A DNA stretch of 64,000 nt. Source: Acidobacteriota bacterium (lineage in GTDB: Bacteria; Acidobacteriota; Terriglobia; Terriglobales; Acidobacteriaceae). Shown one piece after another: positions 1-7,995 of the stretch (within the stretch, counting starts at the first letter, position 1; every line of letters starts with the position of its first letter). The notes beneath the pieces are model-generated. The model saw only the letters and a list, made by a program, of their open reading frames with translations. It was not told the DNA's origin and did not search any database. The translations under genes and the position numbers were made by a program. The DNA is taken from positions 1 through 64,000 of the forward strand of contig JAFATF010000226.1 of the NCBI GenBank assembly GCA_019244045.1. Reading direction: 5' to 3'.

Positions 1-830
1 GTAAACCCGCCCGGCCCGGCGCAAATAGTATGCGTCTCATCGATAATGAGGAGCGTGCCGTACTTGCGGGTAAGCGCGCGCAAAGCGGTATGGAATCCCG
101 GGGCGGGATGGACGATGCCAACATTGGTCAGCGCCGGTTCGGCCAGCACGCAGGCGACGTCGCCGGGCTGTAGCGCTTTTTCGAGCGCATCCACATCATT
201 GAATTCGACGACCTTGGTTGTGAGCGAAGGATCGACGGGCGGCCCGAGATTCCCCTTACGCGGACCGCCTCGCCCCTGTTGCAAGGTGATGAAGGTCTCG
301 TCGACGGTCCCGTGATAGCACCAGTTAAAGATGAGAATTTTGGGGCGGTTGGTAATTGCGCGCGCCAAGCGAATTGAAAAGCGATTGGCATCAGTGGCAC
401 TCAGGGCAAATTGCCAGAAGGGTAGCCCGAAGCGTTTTCCCAGCTCGTCTGCCACCGAAATCCCGTCTTCGCTCGGCAGCATGAGCGCAATTCCACGGCC
501 GAGTTGTTGACCAACCGCCGACACCATCGCTGCGGGGGAGTGGCCGGTCATCGCACCCGTATCGCCTAGACAGAAATCCACGTAGCGGTGGCCATCGACG
601 TCGTACAAGTGCGCGCCTTGCGCCTCGCGCACAAACGGGGGAAAGGCGCCGGCCCACTTGCTCATCCAATTCATGGGAACCCCGCCTAGCAGGCACCTGC
701 TGGCGCGCTCGAACAAAGCGCGTGATTTAGGATGCTCATCGACAAATTTCTTCTGCTCTCGGTCGAGCAACCACTTGAGGCGCGCGCGATCGACCAGCTT
801 TGTGCTGCCTTGGGCTGCGGGGCTGTCCAT
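1..830 (-). CDS. Class III aminotransferase, glutamate-1-semialdehyde aminomutase-like (partial)
   Basis: PLP-dependent fold-type I aminotransferase whose C-terminal part lies beyond the left edge; about 276 residues are visible. The frame starts at an ATG at 830. Family landmarks are LYDVDGHRYVDFCLGD (about residues 75-90), a GHSPAAM segment, NWCYHG before the core, and IIDETHTICAGPGG near the edge, where the Asp of DETH is the residue that contacts the pyridine nitrogen of PLP. The catalytic lysine is not in the window. It resembles HemL and related catabolic aminotransferases, but the sequence around GHSP differs from textbook HemL. No heme-synthesis neighbour is visible, so the substrate cannot be assigned. 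It reads away from the rest of the window. Confidence 0.85.
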   Translation of the reverse strand, partial: MDSPAAQGSTKLVDRARLKWLLDREQKKFVDEHPKSRALFERASRCLLGGVPMNWMSKWAGAFPPFVREAQGAHLYDVDGHRYVDFCLGDTGAMTGHSPAAMVSAVGQQLGRGIALMLPSEDGISVADELGKRFGLPFWQFALSATDANRFSIRLARAITNRPKILIFNWCYHGTVDETFITLQQGRGGPRKGNLGPPVDPSLTTKVVEFNDVDALEKALQPGDVACVLAEPALTNVGIVHPAPGFHTALRALTRKYGTLLIIDETHTICAGPGGF

Positions 831-1338
831 AATGGCGAAAGTTTATCATCGCCATTCTGCTCATCCAGACCTGTTCCGCAGGACCCTTGCTGAGGCTGCT
901 GCTCGCCGTCCTTCTAGGCCAGGCATGGCTTCGATTACAGGTTGTAAGCTCGTCGCCGGAGAGGCGATTACTTGAGGTGTTCGAAACAAGTAGTCAGAGA
1001 AGCTGGTTCAGAGTGATGTCCTCACGCGGGCCAGCCTCCGCTCCGGGCCGCAACAAGCTGCGCCCAAAGACGTATATATATGCGTTCGGCACCACCCGGG
1101 GTACACGTTAAGCGCGCGACAGTTTGATCCGGCATCGCTTGCGCGAGAATGTTTTCCCGCCGTGCGCCCGTCTGAAGACCCTCGTCCGATGAAGGGGAAG
1201 CCGCAGTAACAGGGCACTTTCGGCCCGCCCGTCCCGTGGCGGTGTACCTCCGGGTCTACCGTTTACGTTGCACCAGAGTAGAAGGGCGTGTAGGCTGCAC
1301 GAACCGGACCACCCGGTTGATCCAGCCAAGGAGTGCCG
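831..1338. other. Intergenic region, nothing recognised
   Basis: About 500 bases between the divergent aminotransferase and the small protein at 1339. Short open frames here lack ribosome sites and resemble no family. A short TATATATA run lies near 1074-1081. I see no RNA gene, repeat or convincing terminator. Confidence 0.5.
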
Positions 1339-1596
1339 ATGAAGGACGCTTACCAACTGCTGCAACAAAAGGAAATGGAACTCGCGCGCATTCGCCACGA
1401 AATCGATAGCCTCAGGATTGTTGCCCCGCTCATCGAAGATTCTCATTTCGATGATTCGAGCCAGACCCAGAGCCAAGACGAAGAGGAGCATTCTGAGGCT
1501 CATTCCGATGTGCGGGCCACAGGAACCGATGGCCTGTTTTCCTACTCTATGGGTCCGCGCCCGAAAATCTGGGATGTGCTTAAGCGTGGGAAGTAG
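1339..1596 (+). CDS. Small hypothetical protein, coiled-coil N-terminus
   Basis: 85-residue cytoplasmic protein. The ATG at 1339 is preferred over the GTG at 1333 because AAGGAG ends 5 bases before it. Residues 1-30 (MKDAYQLLQQKEMELARIRH and following) form an amphipathic helix or short coiled coil containing the phrase SLRIVAPLI. The rest is acidic, Gln/Glu/Ser-rich and probably disordered, ending in PKIWDVLKRGK. Small proteins with this N-terminal pattern are familiar to me from acidobacterial genomes, but I know no function. It lies upstream of a PilZ protein on the same strand, 136 bases apart. Confidence 0.7.
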   Translation: MKDAYQLLQQKEMELARIRHEIDSLRIVAPLIEDSHFDDSSQTQSQDEEEHSEAHSDVRATGTDGLFSYSMGPRPKIWDVLKRGK

Positions 1597-1732
1597 CGCA
1601 TCTTGAGGGGCGTGAGAAACACATTACATTGGTAACCGAACGCTTGGGCTATTCAAAGCCCCGGCTAGACCGGTTATGCTTGCCGTGTGGCCGCAAGTCT
1701 TCGAGTGCCGGCCGCGCCCGAGAAGAGAATCG

Positions 1733-2077
1733 ATGAAAGCGACATTTGAAAAGCGTGCCGCGCGGCGAAAGAAGATGGTGGTACCACTCAAAAGTTTACC
1801 TGTAGGCAATGCACAAGCTACCCACAGCGCCGTCCATACGCTGGATGTCAGCCGTTTGGGGGCAAAGCTCGGCGCCTTCCGCGAGCTGGTCGAACCCGGA
1901 GACGTGCTCGTAGTACAGCGTCAGCACAAACGTGCCAAATGCAAAGTTGTCTGGGTACGCGAGATCGGCCCGCGAGAGATTCAAGTGGGAATTGAATTTC
2001 TAGGGTCGGCAGAGGGATTCTGGGGACTTCCGCTCGAGGATGAGGACGCTGGAGTATGGGTGTCCGAGCAGTTGTAG
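1733..2077 (+). CDS. PilZ-domain protein
   Basis: 114-residue single-domain protein. Visible PilZ hallmarks are a basic N-terminus (KRAARRKKM), the D-x-S-x-x-G signature as LDVSRLGAKL, and the closing strand VGIEFLG. PilZ domains bind cyclic di-GMP through an N-terminal RxxxR and the D/N-x-S-x-x-G motif. The first motif is only approximate here, so ligand binding is uncertain. The ATG at 1733 follows a purine-rich AGAAGAGA; longer in-frame starts have no ribosome site. A better-conserved PilZ protein lies at 4884. Confidence 0.65.
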   Translation: MKATFEKRAARRKKMVVPLKSLPVGNAQATHSAVHTLDVSRLGAKLGAFRELVEPGDVLVVQRQHKRAKCKVVWVREIGPREIQVGIEFLGSAEGFWGLPLEDEDAGVWVSEQL

Positions 2078-2358
2078 ATACCGAGGTGCGGTCCTTTTTG
2101 CTTGTCTGCAGGAAAAGAGAATCTTTTCTCCTGCTTCTCTGAAGGATTTCTAGCGTCTCTCGTCAGCTATTCCCGCGCAAACTCCTCCCAATTCTGTTTT
2201 GTCATGCCGTGGATCTTAGGCCATTTTGCCGCCCCTTAACATATTCCTGTTCCTTGCCCACACAGGGAATTCAACGCGCAGCGACGGATTGGAATTGGAG
2301 AGAGTACTGCGATATGCTGCGAGTCTTAGGCCATTATTCAAGGCAAGGAGCGGTGAAA

Positions 2359-3312
2359 ATGAGCAGGCATTGCCTTTGCATGATGTTGCTGGTCTTCAGC
2401 CTTCGCCTGCCAGCGTCGTCGACGCAGGCAGCAGCGGATCGCCAGGTCGCGATTACCATCGACGACTTACCGGGTATTGGCGCAGAATCGATGACTGCAG
2501 CCGCTCTCACCGAGATGACATCGAAGATCCTTGCCGCGCTGCGTCAGGACAATGCCCCGGCCGTCGGTTTCGTAAATGAAGTGAAACTATACAAGCGCGG
2601 TGAGGTGGACGCACGCATGCAAGCGTTGAACCTGTGGCTTGATTCCGGCTTCGAACTGGGTAATCACACCTTCAAGCATACGTCCTTGAACCGCTCTGGC
2701 CTCGAGGCCTGGGAGGACGATGTCATCCAGGGCGAGCCGGTCATCCGCATGTTGCTCGCGCAGCATAAAATGAAGCTTCGCTACTTCCGGCATCCATACC
2801 TCGATACCGGGGCAGACCTAGAGACCAGGCGCAAAGCGGAGGCATTTCTCAGCCGAAGAGGTTACCTGGTCGCGCCGGTCACGGTTGACGCCTGGGACTG
2901 GAATTTTGCCGGAGTGTACGAGGATGCCAAGAAGCGCGGGGATAACAATCTCCTCGAGGAGGTTGTGCGTCTGTTCCTCTCCTATCATGACGCGGTCTTC
3001 GCGTATTGCGAACAGCTATCGCGCGATGTGGTTGGATATGAACCGCGGCAGGTTCTGCTGCTGCATGGCAGCCAGCTCGAGGCCGATCACCTACGCGAGC
3101 TGCTGCAACTGATCCGCAAGCGCGGGTACCGGTTTATCACGCTCGAGCAGGCTTTATTGGACCCGGCTTATAGCTTACCGGATACCTATGTAAGCATCGA
3201 GGGTCGGGGCTGGCTGGAACACTGGGCCATTACCAAGGGCAAACCGCCGCAGGGGGCTCCGGAGTTCCCGCCGCAAATCGCAGAACGAACCAAGGCGCTG
3301 CGGGGCTATTAA
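2359..3312 (+). CDS. Secreted polysaccharide deacetylase (NodB/CE4 family)
   Basis: 317 residues. AAGGAG 8 bases upstream supports the ATG at 2359, and residues 1-26 form a signal peptide (MMLLVFSLRL core, SSTQA cleavage region). The NodB homology domain follows: ITIDDLPG carries the catalytic and metal-binding Asp pair, NHTFKH gives the H-x3-H metal ligands, and LRYFRHPY is the RxxxP-type motif. QVLLLHGSQ is the late His motif. Family members remove N- or O-acetyl groups from glycans such as peptidoglycan or chitin oligomers. The substrate cannot be inferred because neighbours are unrelated. Confidence 0.85.
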   Translation: MSRHCLCMMLLVFSLRLPASSTQAAADRQVAITIDDLPGIGAESMTAAALTEMTSKILAALRQDNAPAVGFVNEVKLYKRGEVDARMQALNLWLDSGFELGNHTFKHTSLNRSGLEAWEDDVIQGEPVIRMLLAQHKMKLRYFRHPYLDTGADLETRRKAEAFLSRRGYLVAPVTVDAWDWNFAGVYEDAKKRGDNNLLEEVVRLFLSYHDAVFAYCEQLSRDVVGYEPRQVLLLHGSQLEADHLRELLQLIRKRGYRFITLEQALLDPAYSLPDTYVSIEGRGWLEHWAITKGKPPQGAPEFPPQIAERTKALRGY

Positions 3313-3350
3313 CAAAACACTCCGACAACACCAGGACAACGGCGCCATCC

Positions 3351-4709
3351 TTAGTTCATCATTCGCGTGGTCATCTCTTCGGGCGGCTCCCCCCCAGCCA
3401 TGGCTTGCGCCAGGATTAGTTGCCGCGCCTCCACGCGGATGGCGGGCAGTCGCAGAGCAAACAGCAGCGCCGCGCCCACCGAGATGATTCCACCTATTGA
3501 AATCGTCACTGGCGCACCGATGTGGTCGGCCAAGGCACCCCCGAAAAACGCACCGAAAGGCGCCATTCCCATGAACATCATCGAGTAGAGCGCCATAACG
3601 CGCCCGCGCAGCTCATCCGGGACCATTGCCTGCAGCAAGGTATTCGAGGAGGAGGTTTCCAGCATCATTGAGAAACCCACCGGAATCAAAAGGGCGGCCG
3701 AGAGCCAAAAGTGTCGGGACAGGGAAAACAAAGTAATGGAGACACCGAATCCGGCGGCGGCAAAAGCGATCCAGCGGCTAAGGCCCTTGAGACCGGACTT
3801 GGCGGCTAGGACGAGGGCGGCAAGCAGCGCGCCTATTCCGGTGCAGCCCATCAGAATGCCGAGCCCGCGTGCCCCGCCGTACAAAATCTGATCAGCGAAG
3901 ACAGGCATGAGTACCGAATACGGCATACCCACCAGGCTGAGGACGCCGAGGAGGAGAAGCACAGCCCGGATAGGAGCCGCCTTCTTAGCAAATTGGAATC
4001 CCTCGATAATGTGCTCGAAATGGGAGGCCACGGGGGGTCTTCGGCGCTCCTGGATGTGCATGAGTGCCAGCCCGATGATAACTGCGATATAGCTCACACC
4101 ATTGCCAAAGAAGCACCAGCCTTCTCCGATGCTGGCCACCAACACTCCGGCGATCGCCGGCCCGATGATGCGGGCGCCATTAAACATAGAGGAATTAAGG
4201 GCGATGGCATTCATCAAATCCTCTCGGCCCACCATCTCCACCAAAAATGCCTGTCGCGCCGGTATATCGAAGGCGTTCACCACGCCCAGCAGGGTCGCCA
4301 GCACGAAAATGTGCCAAACCTCGACAGTGTGGGTTAGGGTGAGGGCAGAAAGGACGAATGCCAGAATCATGGCACCGGTTTGGGTGGCAATGACTACCTG
4401 CTGGCGATTGTGGCGATCGGCGATTATCCCTCCCAGGGGAGCCAGCAGGAAGACCGGGATTTGGCTGGCAAATCCCACCGAACCGAGCAGCAGTGATGAG
4501 CCCGTCAGTCGGTAAACCAGCCAGGCTTGGGCGATATTTTGCATCCAGGTGCCGGTTAGGGAGATGAGTTGGCCGCCAAAAAAGAGCTGGAAATTGCGAT
4601 GGCGCAGAGCGCGCAGGGTAAGCCGCAATCGGCTGCCTAGACTCGAGTGGGAGGCGATCTCGCCTGCGGAATTGAGCGTGCTCTTTTGGTCCACTACGAG
4701 TCTCAGCAT
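3351..4709 (-). CDS. MFS transporter (EntS/MFS_3 type exporter)
   Basis: 452-residue integral membrane protein with about 12 predicted helices. The N-terminal signature RHRNFQLFFGGQLISLTGTW followed by QNIAQAWLVYRLTGSS is typical of the MFS_3 family (enterobactin exporter EntS and relatives). GGIIADRHNRQQV is the loop 2-3 motif A equivalent. The second half opens after a basic central loop (IQERRRPP), and DELRGRVMALYSMMFMGMAP is a conserved second-half segment. It probably exports a small molecule by proton antiport. It is a single gene between genes on the opposite strand; the substrate is unknown. Confidence 0.85.
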   Translation of the reverse strand: MLRLVVDQKSTLNSAGEIASHSSLGSRLRLTLRALRHRNFQLFFGGQLISLTGTWMQNIAQAWLVYRLTGSSLLLGSVGFASQIPVFLLAPLGGIIADRHNRQQVVIATQTGAMILAFVLSALTLTHTVEVWHIFVLATLLGVVNAFDIPARQAFLVEMVGREDLMNAIALNSSMFNGARIIGPAIAGVLVASIGEGWCFFGNGVSYIAVIIGLALMHIQERRRPPVASHFEHIIEGFQFAKKAAPIRAVLLLLGVLSLVGMPYSVLMPVFADQILYGGARGLGILMGCTGIGALLAALVLAAKSGLKGLSRWIAFAAAGFGVSITLFSLSRHFWLSAALLIPVGFSMMLETSSSNTLLQAMVPDELRGRVMALYSMMFMGMAPFGAFFGGALADHIGAPVTISIGGIISVGAALLFALRLPAIRVEARQLILAQAMAGGEPPEEMTTRMMN

Positions 4710-4883
4710 CCTCCCGCTGTCGGCCCTCGAGCCCCGAGGGCACTTGAATGGACTGGCACAAGTTACGACTTCCCGAAGCGGACAAAATGCGGTAAAGTTC
4801 GGCTACTCGCCGTCCAGGCCGGTGTGGTCCAGTATAGAAGCAGGCGAGGCTGATTAGATGTTGGCAAGCGGTAAGGAGTCGCT

Positions 4884-5318
4884 ATGACGGATACCCCCGT
4901 GCAGCACGAGCGTCGCAGCCGGCAGCGTTTCGATTTTCAAATCCCTGTTTCCCTCCGGGTGGAGGGAAGCGATCGCGAGGAACCGGCCTTCACTCAGGAT
5001 CTGAGCGCACGCGGAGCATTTCTTCATACGGACTGCGTCGTGGACGTGGGTGCCGCCGTCGAACTCACTCTGCTGATGCCTTCCGAGATCACCCTGGCCG
5101 AGAGCATGCGAGTGCGCTGCCGAGGGAAAGTGTTACGAGTGGCACGTCGGGACGCGATCCAGAATAAGATTGGCTTGGCGATCGAACTGCTAAGTTATCA
5201 ATACCTACCCGAAAAGCAAGCCGCAAGCCAATTTTCCAGCGATTTTGAACGTATTTCGCTCCTGCACGAACATGCACTCGCCGAAGACCCACCCCCTAGC
5301 CCATTACGACGTAACTGA
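4884..5318 (+). CDS. PilZ-domain protein
   Basis: 144 residues. Both PilZ motifs are clear: HERRSRQRFDF supplies the RxxxR-type arginines (about residues 9-19) and DLSARGAFLHTD the D-x-S-x-x-G motif. The fold ends near IGLAIELLSYQYLP; a short disordered tail follows. Expected to bind cyclic di-GMP and to act as a receptor for motility, biofilm or polysaccharide control. GGTAAGGAG upstream supports the start. It lies between the MFS gene (divergent) and the CpaE-like gene; a functional link with the latter is possible but unproven. Confidence 0.85.
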   Translation: MTDTPVQHERRSRQRFDFQIPVSLRVEGSDREEPAFTQDLSARGAFLHTDCVVDVGAAVELTLLMPSEITLAESMRVRCRGKVLRVARRDAIQNKIGLAIELLSYQYLPEKQAASQFSSDFERISLLHEHALAEDPPPSPLRRN

Positions 5319-5839
5319 AAGGCCGGTTGTCAAGCGGAGCTCTATGCGGCCCTTCTCCGCGTCCCGAACAGCTCAGAATCGGCCTACGCGGGTACGAACA
5401 GACGTTTGGAGGCGGCGTTCCTTATACAGTCGAAGGCGAGCAGCGGCCGTTTACCCGGTCGGGCCACCTGCCTTCCTGCGAGCAAAGGAGCGAGGTGAAA
5501 GCAAACGCGGAGCGGCAGATTGCATGCCAATGACCCTCAAAGGGGTTGGGGCCGCCATGCCGCCGCCGTGCCTTAGGGCCCGCGCTACGAGCGCTCCTGA
5601 CAATCCCCCACGTCTGAAGCCGGCCCGCGGGACCTTGCTCTTTCCAATTCCGGCCTGCTTAGCTTAGAATGTCGGAAGCAATGGAAGAGCCGCTTTCCAG
5701 AGTTCCCAGTTCGACTTGATTCATTTTTGTGCCGAACCTCCGGCAGCCAACATCTGAGCGAGTTACCGAAGTCACTTGGCCAGAGCGGCAACATCCTCAT
5801 AACATGCCTAGGGTAAAGGACAGCAACGAGGAGCAAGGC
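5319..5839. other. Intergenic region, nothing recognised
   Basis: 520 bases without a supported gene. One open frame of 140 codons (5245-5667) overlaps the end of the PilZ gene, is Arg/Pro-rich and lacks a ribosome site, so I do not call it. A TTAGAATG sequence near 5664, resembling a -10 element, lies about 175 bases before the next gene. Confidence 0.45.
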
Positions 5840-7063
5840 ATGCACGGCGTAGCCGTCGCCCTGTTGGCAGAGGATCGAGATCGGCTGGCCGTACTTCAGC
5901 ACCGGACAGAAGAGACCACCACCGCCCGCACTGTCTTCACCCACGCCACGTTTCCCTCTACCTCGACTGATCCGATCCTTCGGCAAATCCAAGATTTACG
6001 CGCAGAAGTAGTGATCATCGACGTTGATCCTGGCCATCCACAGCGCGCCATCAGCACCATTGAGTTGCTGAAGAACAGCACCAACGATGTGGCTATTTTT
6101 GCCCTCGGCGAGATGGATCATCCACCCACCATTGTGGCCGCGATGCGAGCCGGAGCCTGCGAATATCTGGAACGGACCACAGATGTTCTTCCCCTGCAGG
6201 AAGCCTTAGCCCGTTTCCTGTCCGCCCGTGCTCGCAGCGTCAACGCTGCCGGGCGGGCCCGTGTCCTGTTATTCATGAATGCCAAGGGCGGGTCGGGAGC
6301 GACAACCCTCGCGGTCAATACCGCCTTGGCGTTGCAGCAGGAACACGGGACGACGCTATTGGTTGATTTTGCTACCCTGGGCCATGCAGCCCTGCATTTG
6401 AATGTGCGGCCAGTTTTTACCCTGGCCGATGCTCTCGAAAACCTGCACCGCCTGGATGCGGCGCTGCTAAAGGGATTCATTACCCTCTGCCGTCGCGATG
6501 TGCACTTGCTTGCAGGTATGAACCAGATCGCCAGTTTGTCTCCCACCACATCGGAACTAGCCCGACTTTTTGATCTCCTCGTGACTCACTATCAATACGT
6601 GGTGGTGGACTCGTCCAGCCGCATGGATGAGATCAGCCACACAATCGCCAATCTCTCCCATGAGGTCATGCTGGTGACGCAAACCGACGTCGCGGCACTT
6701 TGGAGCACTAACCGCATACGAGCGTGGCTCGACGGTACTGGCAGCCAGACCAAGGTTCGTGCCGTCCTCAACCGTTACAAGAAGATCGCCGGTTTTGGCG
6801 AAGAGGACGTGCAAAAGGCGACCAATTGCAAGGTCGCTTGGAAGGTGCCCAACAGCTATCACCCGGTGGCCTCCGCAATTGACCGCGGTGAACCACTCAT
6901 ACTCCACGACAGCGATATAAGCCGCTCGATTCGCGGTTTGGCGGCGATGTTAGCCAAGCCCGACGATGTCCTGACGAACGCGTCGCGAGCCGGCGAGGGT
7001 GCTGAATCGCGGAGCAAGACAGCCGCCCGCTTCTTCATCTCTCCCCTAAGAGCAGGGCAGTAA
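5840..7063 (+). CDS. CpaE-like MinD/ParA-family ATPase with receiver-like N-terminus
   Basis: 407 residues from the ATG at 5840, which has GAGGAG upstream. Residues 1-130 look like a response-regulator fold (VVIIDVDP, FALGEM, AGACEYL). Residues 140-370 are a MinD/ParA-type ATPase with the deviant Walker A KGGSGATT (149-156), LLVDF in place of the usual D-x-D strand, and YVVVDSSSR as Walker B-like strand. CpaE/TadZ proteins localise tight-adherence pili to a cell pole in other bacteria. No cpa/tad pilus genes occur within the window, so this is an orphan whose partner system lies elsewhere or is different. Confidence 0.8.
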   Translation: MHGVAVALLAEDRDRLAVLQHRTEETTTARTVFTHATFPSTSTDPILRQIQDLRAEVVIIDVDPGHPQRAISTIELLKNSTNDVAIFALGEMDHPPTIVAAMRAGACEYLERTTDVLPLQEALARFLSARARSVNAAGRARVLLFMNAKGGSGATTLAVNTALALQQEHGTTLLVDFATLGHAALHLNVRPVFTLADALENLHRLDAALLKGFITLCRRDVHLLAGMNQIASLSPTTSELARLFDLLVTHYQYVVVDSSSRMDEISHTIANLSHEVMLVTQTDVAALWSTNRIRAWLDGTGSQTKVRAVLNRYKKIAGFGEEDVQKATNCKVAWKVPNSYHPVASAIDRGEPLILHDSDISRSIRGLAAMLAKPDDVLTNASRAGEGAESRSKTAARFFISPLRAGQ

Positions 7064-7284
7064 CAGGCTCATCGCAGATCCGCGCTGAGCTCCGGCCCAC
7101 GCCGCTGCTCGCTCTGCCTAAGCAGAATGAAAGGGCCAGCGGACACAGAAAGTCGCCTCGCAGGCGCGACGTCCCTGCCATGGTCCTTCCCGCCGATGAC
7201 AGCCGGGAGATGCTCGCAGCATCGAGCGCCCGTACGCACCATTTCACTTGAGTTACTCTCATTCCTTCTGTTGTGGCGCAGATG

Positions 7285-7752
7285 TCAGTCCTGGGGAAAA
7301 GATTTGAATGCAACCTGACGAGATCGCGATGAGGTTTTTTTGTCAGCATCGGTCATGTGCTCAATCAGCGTGCCATTGAGCACATAGTAGGCTTCGTCGC
7401 CGGGCTCCCTGCCGGGGCCGCGGTTCACGGTTCCGATGAATTCGAACCAGACGCGGTGGACGGTTTTCGTGGCAAAACTCAGCTTATTACCGTCCAGTTT
7501 TCCGTCTTTGAAGAAATGATCAAGGAAAGCGCCCCTATCGCTCTCCAGATCGCCGTAGCGCGAGACGAATCCTGTCACATGAGCTTCTTCTACGGTAACC
7601 TGCACGAACTCGCCTTCCCGCAAGAAGCTGTACATGCCGGAATAATTTTCCTTCAGGGGACGGGGTTCGCCGGGCGCCTTGCTTTCCTGGGCTGCTAGAA
7701 ATAAGCCGCCTAGCAGGACACAAGGAATAAGTGTTAAACAAACCCGTGTCAT
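7285..7752 (-). CDS. Secreted hypothetical protein
   Basis: 155 residues from the ATG at 7752, preceded by GAAGAAGG. Residues 1-21 are a signal peptide (LTLIPCVLLGGLFLAAQ). The mature part begins with NYSGMYSFLREGEFVQ and contains repeated beta-strand-like stretches, a polar middle (DHFFKDGKLDGNKLSF) and YYVLNGTLIEH. It looks like a small periplasmic beta protein. I do not recognise a named family. It is convergent with the CpaE-like gene and stands alone. Confidence 0.7.
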   Translation of the reverse strand: MTRVCLTLIPCVLLGGLFLAAQESKAPGEPRPLKENYSGMYSFLREGEFVQVTVEEAHVTGFVSRYGDLESDRGAFLDHFFKDGKLDGNKLSFATKTVHRVWFEFIGTVNRGPGREPGDEAYYVLNGTLIEHMTDADKKTSSRSRQVAFKSFPQD

Positions 7753-7972
7753 AACCTTCTTCGTTATCGTGTCGCCTCTCGCACCACCACAGCACACCAT
7801 TTGGCCAGAGACCATGAATGCCCGAGTCGATCCCGGGTTGTTGGATCTCGCGCAACCTTCGATGTACCTGCTCATGAGGACGCTTTAGGGTACATCGAGC
7901 CATTCATCGCCGCAGCTTTGCTGCGGCGCACCTCAGCCGCGAAACCCGGGACCGTGTCAGTCTGAGCTCAAC

Positions 7973-7978
7973 TATAAT
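7973..7978 (+). promoter_or_regulatory. Possible -10 element (TATAAT)
   Basis: A perfect TATAAT lies 18 bases before the TonB-like start at 7996. No good -35 hexamer is seen at 16-19 bases upstream, so this is a weak candidate with a very short leader. Confidence 0.3.
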
Positions 7979-7995
7979 CAGGAAATTCTTGGGCC

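Noticed and set aside
5245-5667. 140-codon open frame after the PilZ gene
   Set aside because: Overlaps the PilZ gene end, is Arg/Pro-rich, has no ribosome site and no family resemblance.
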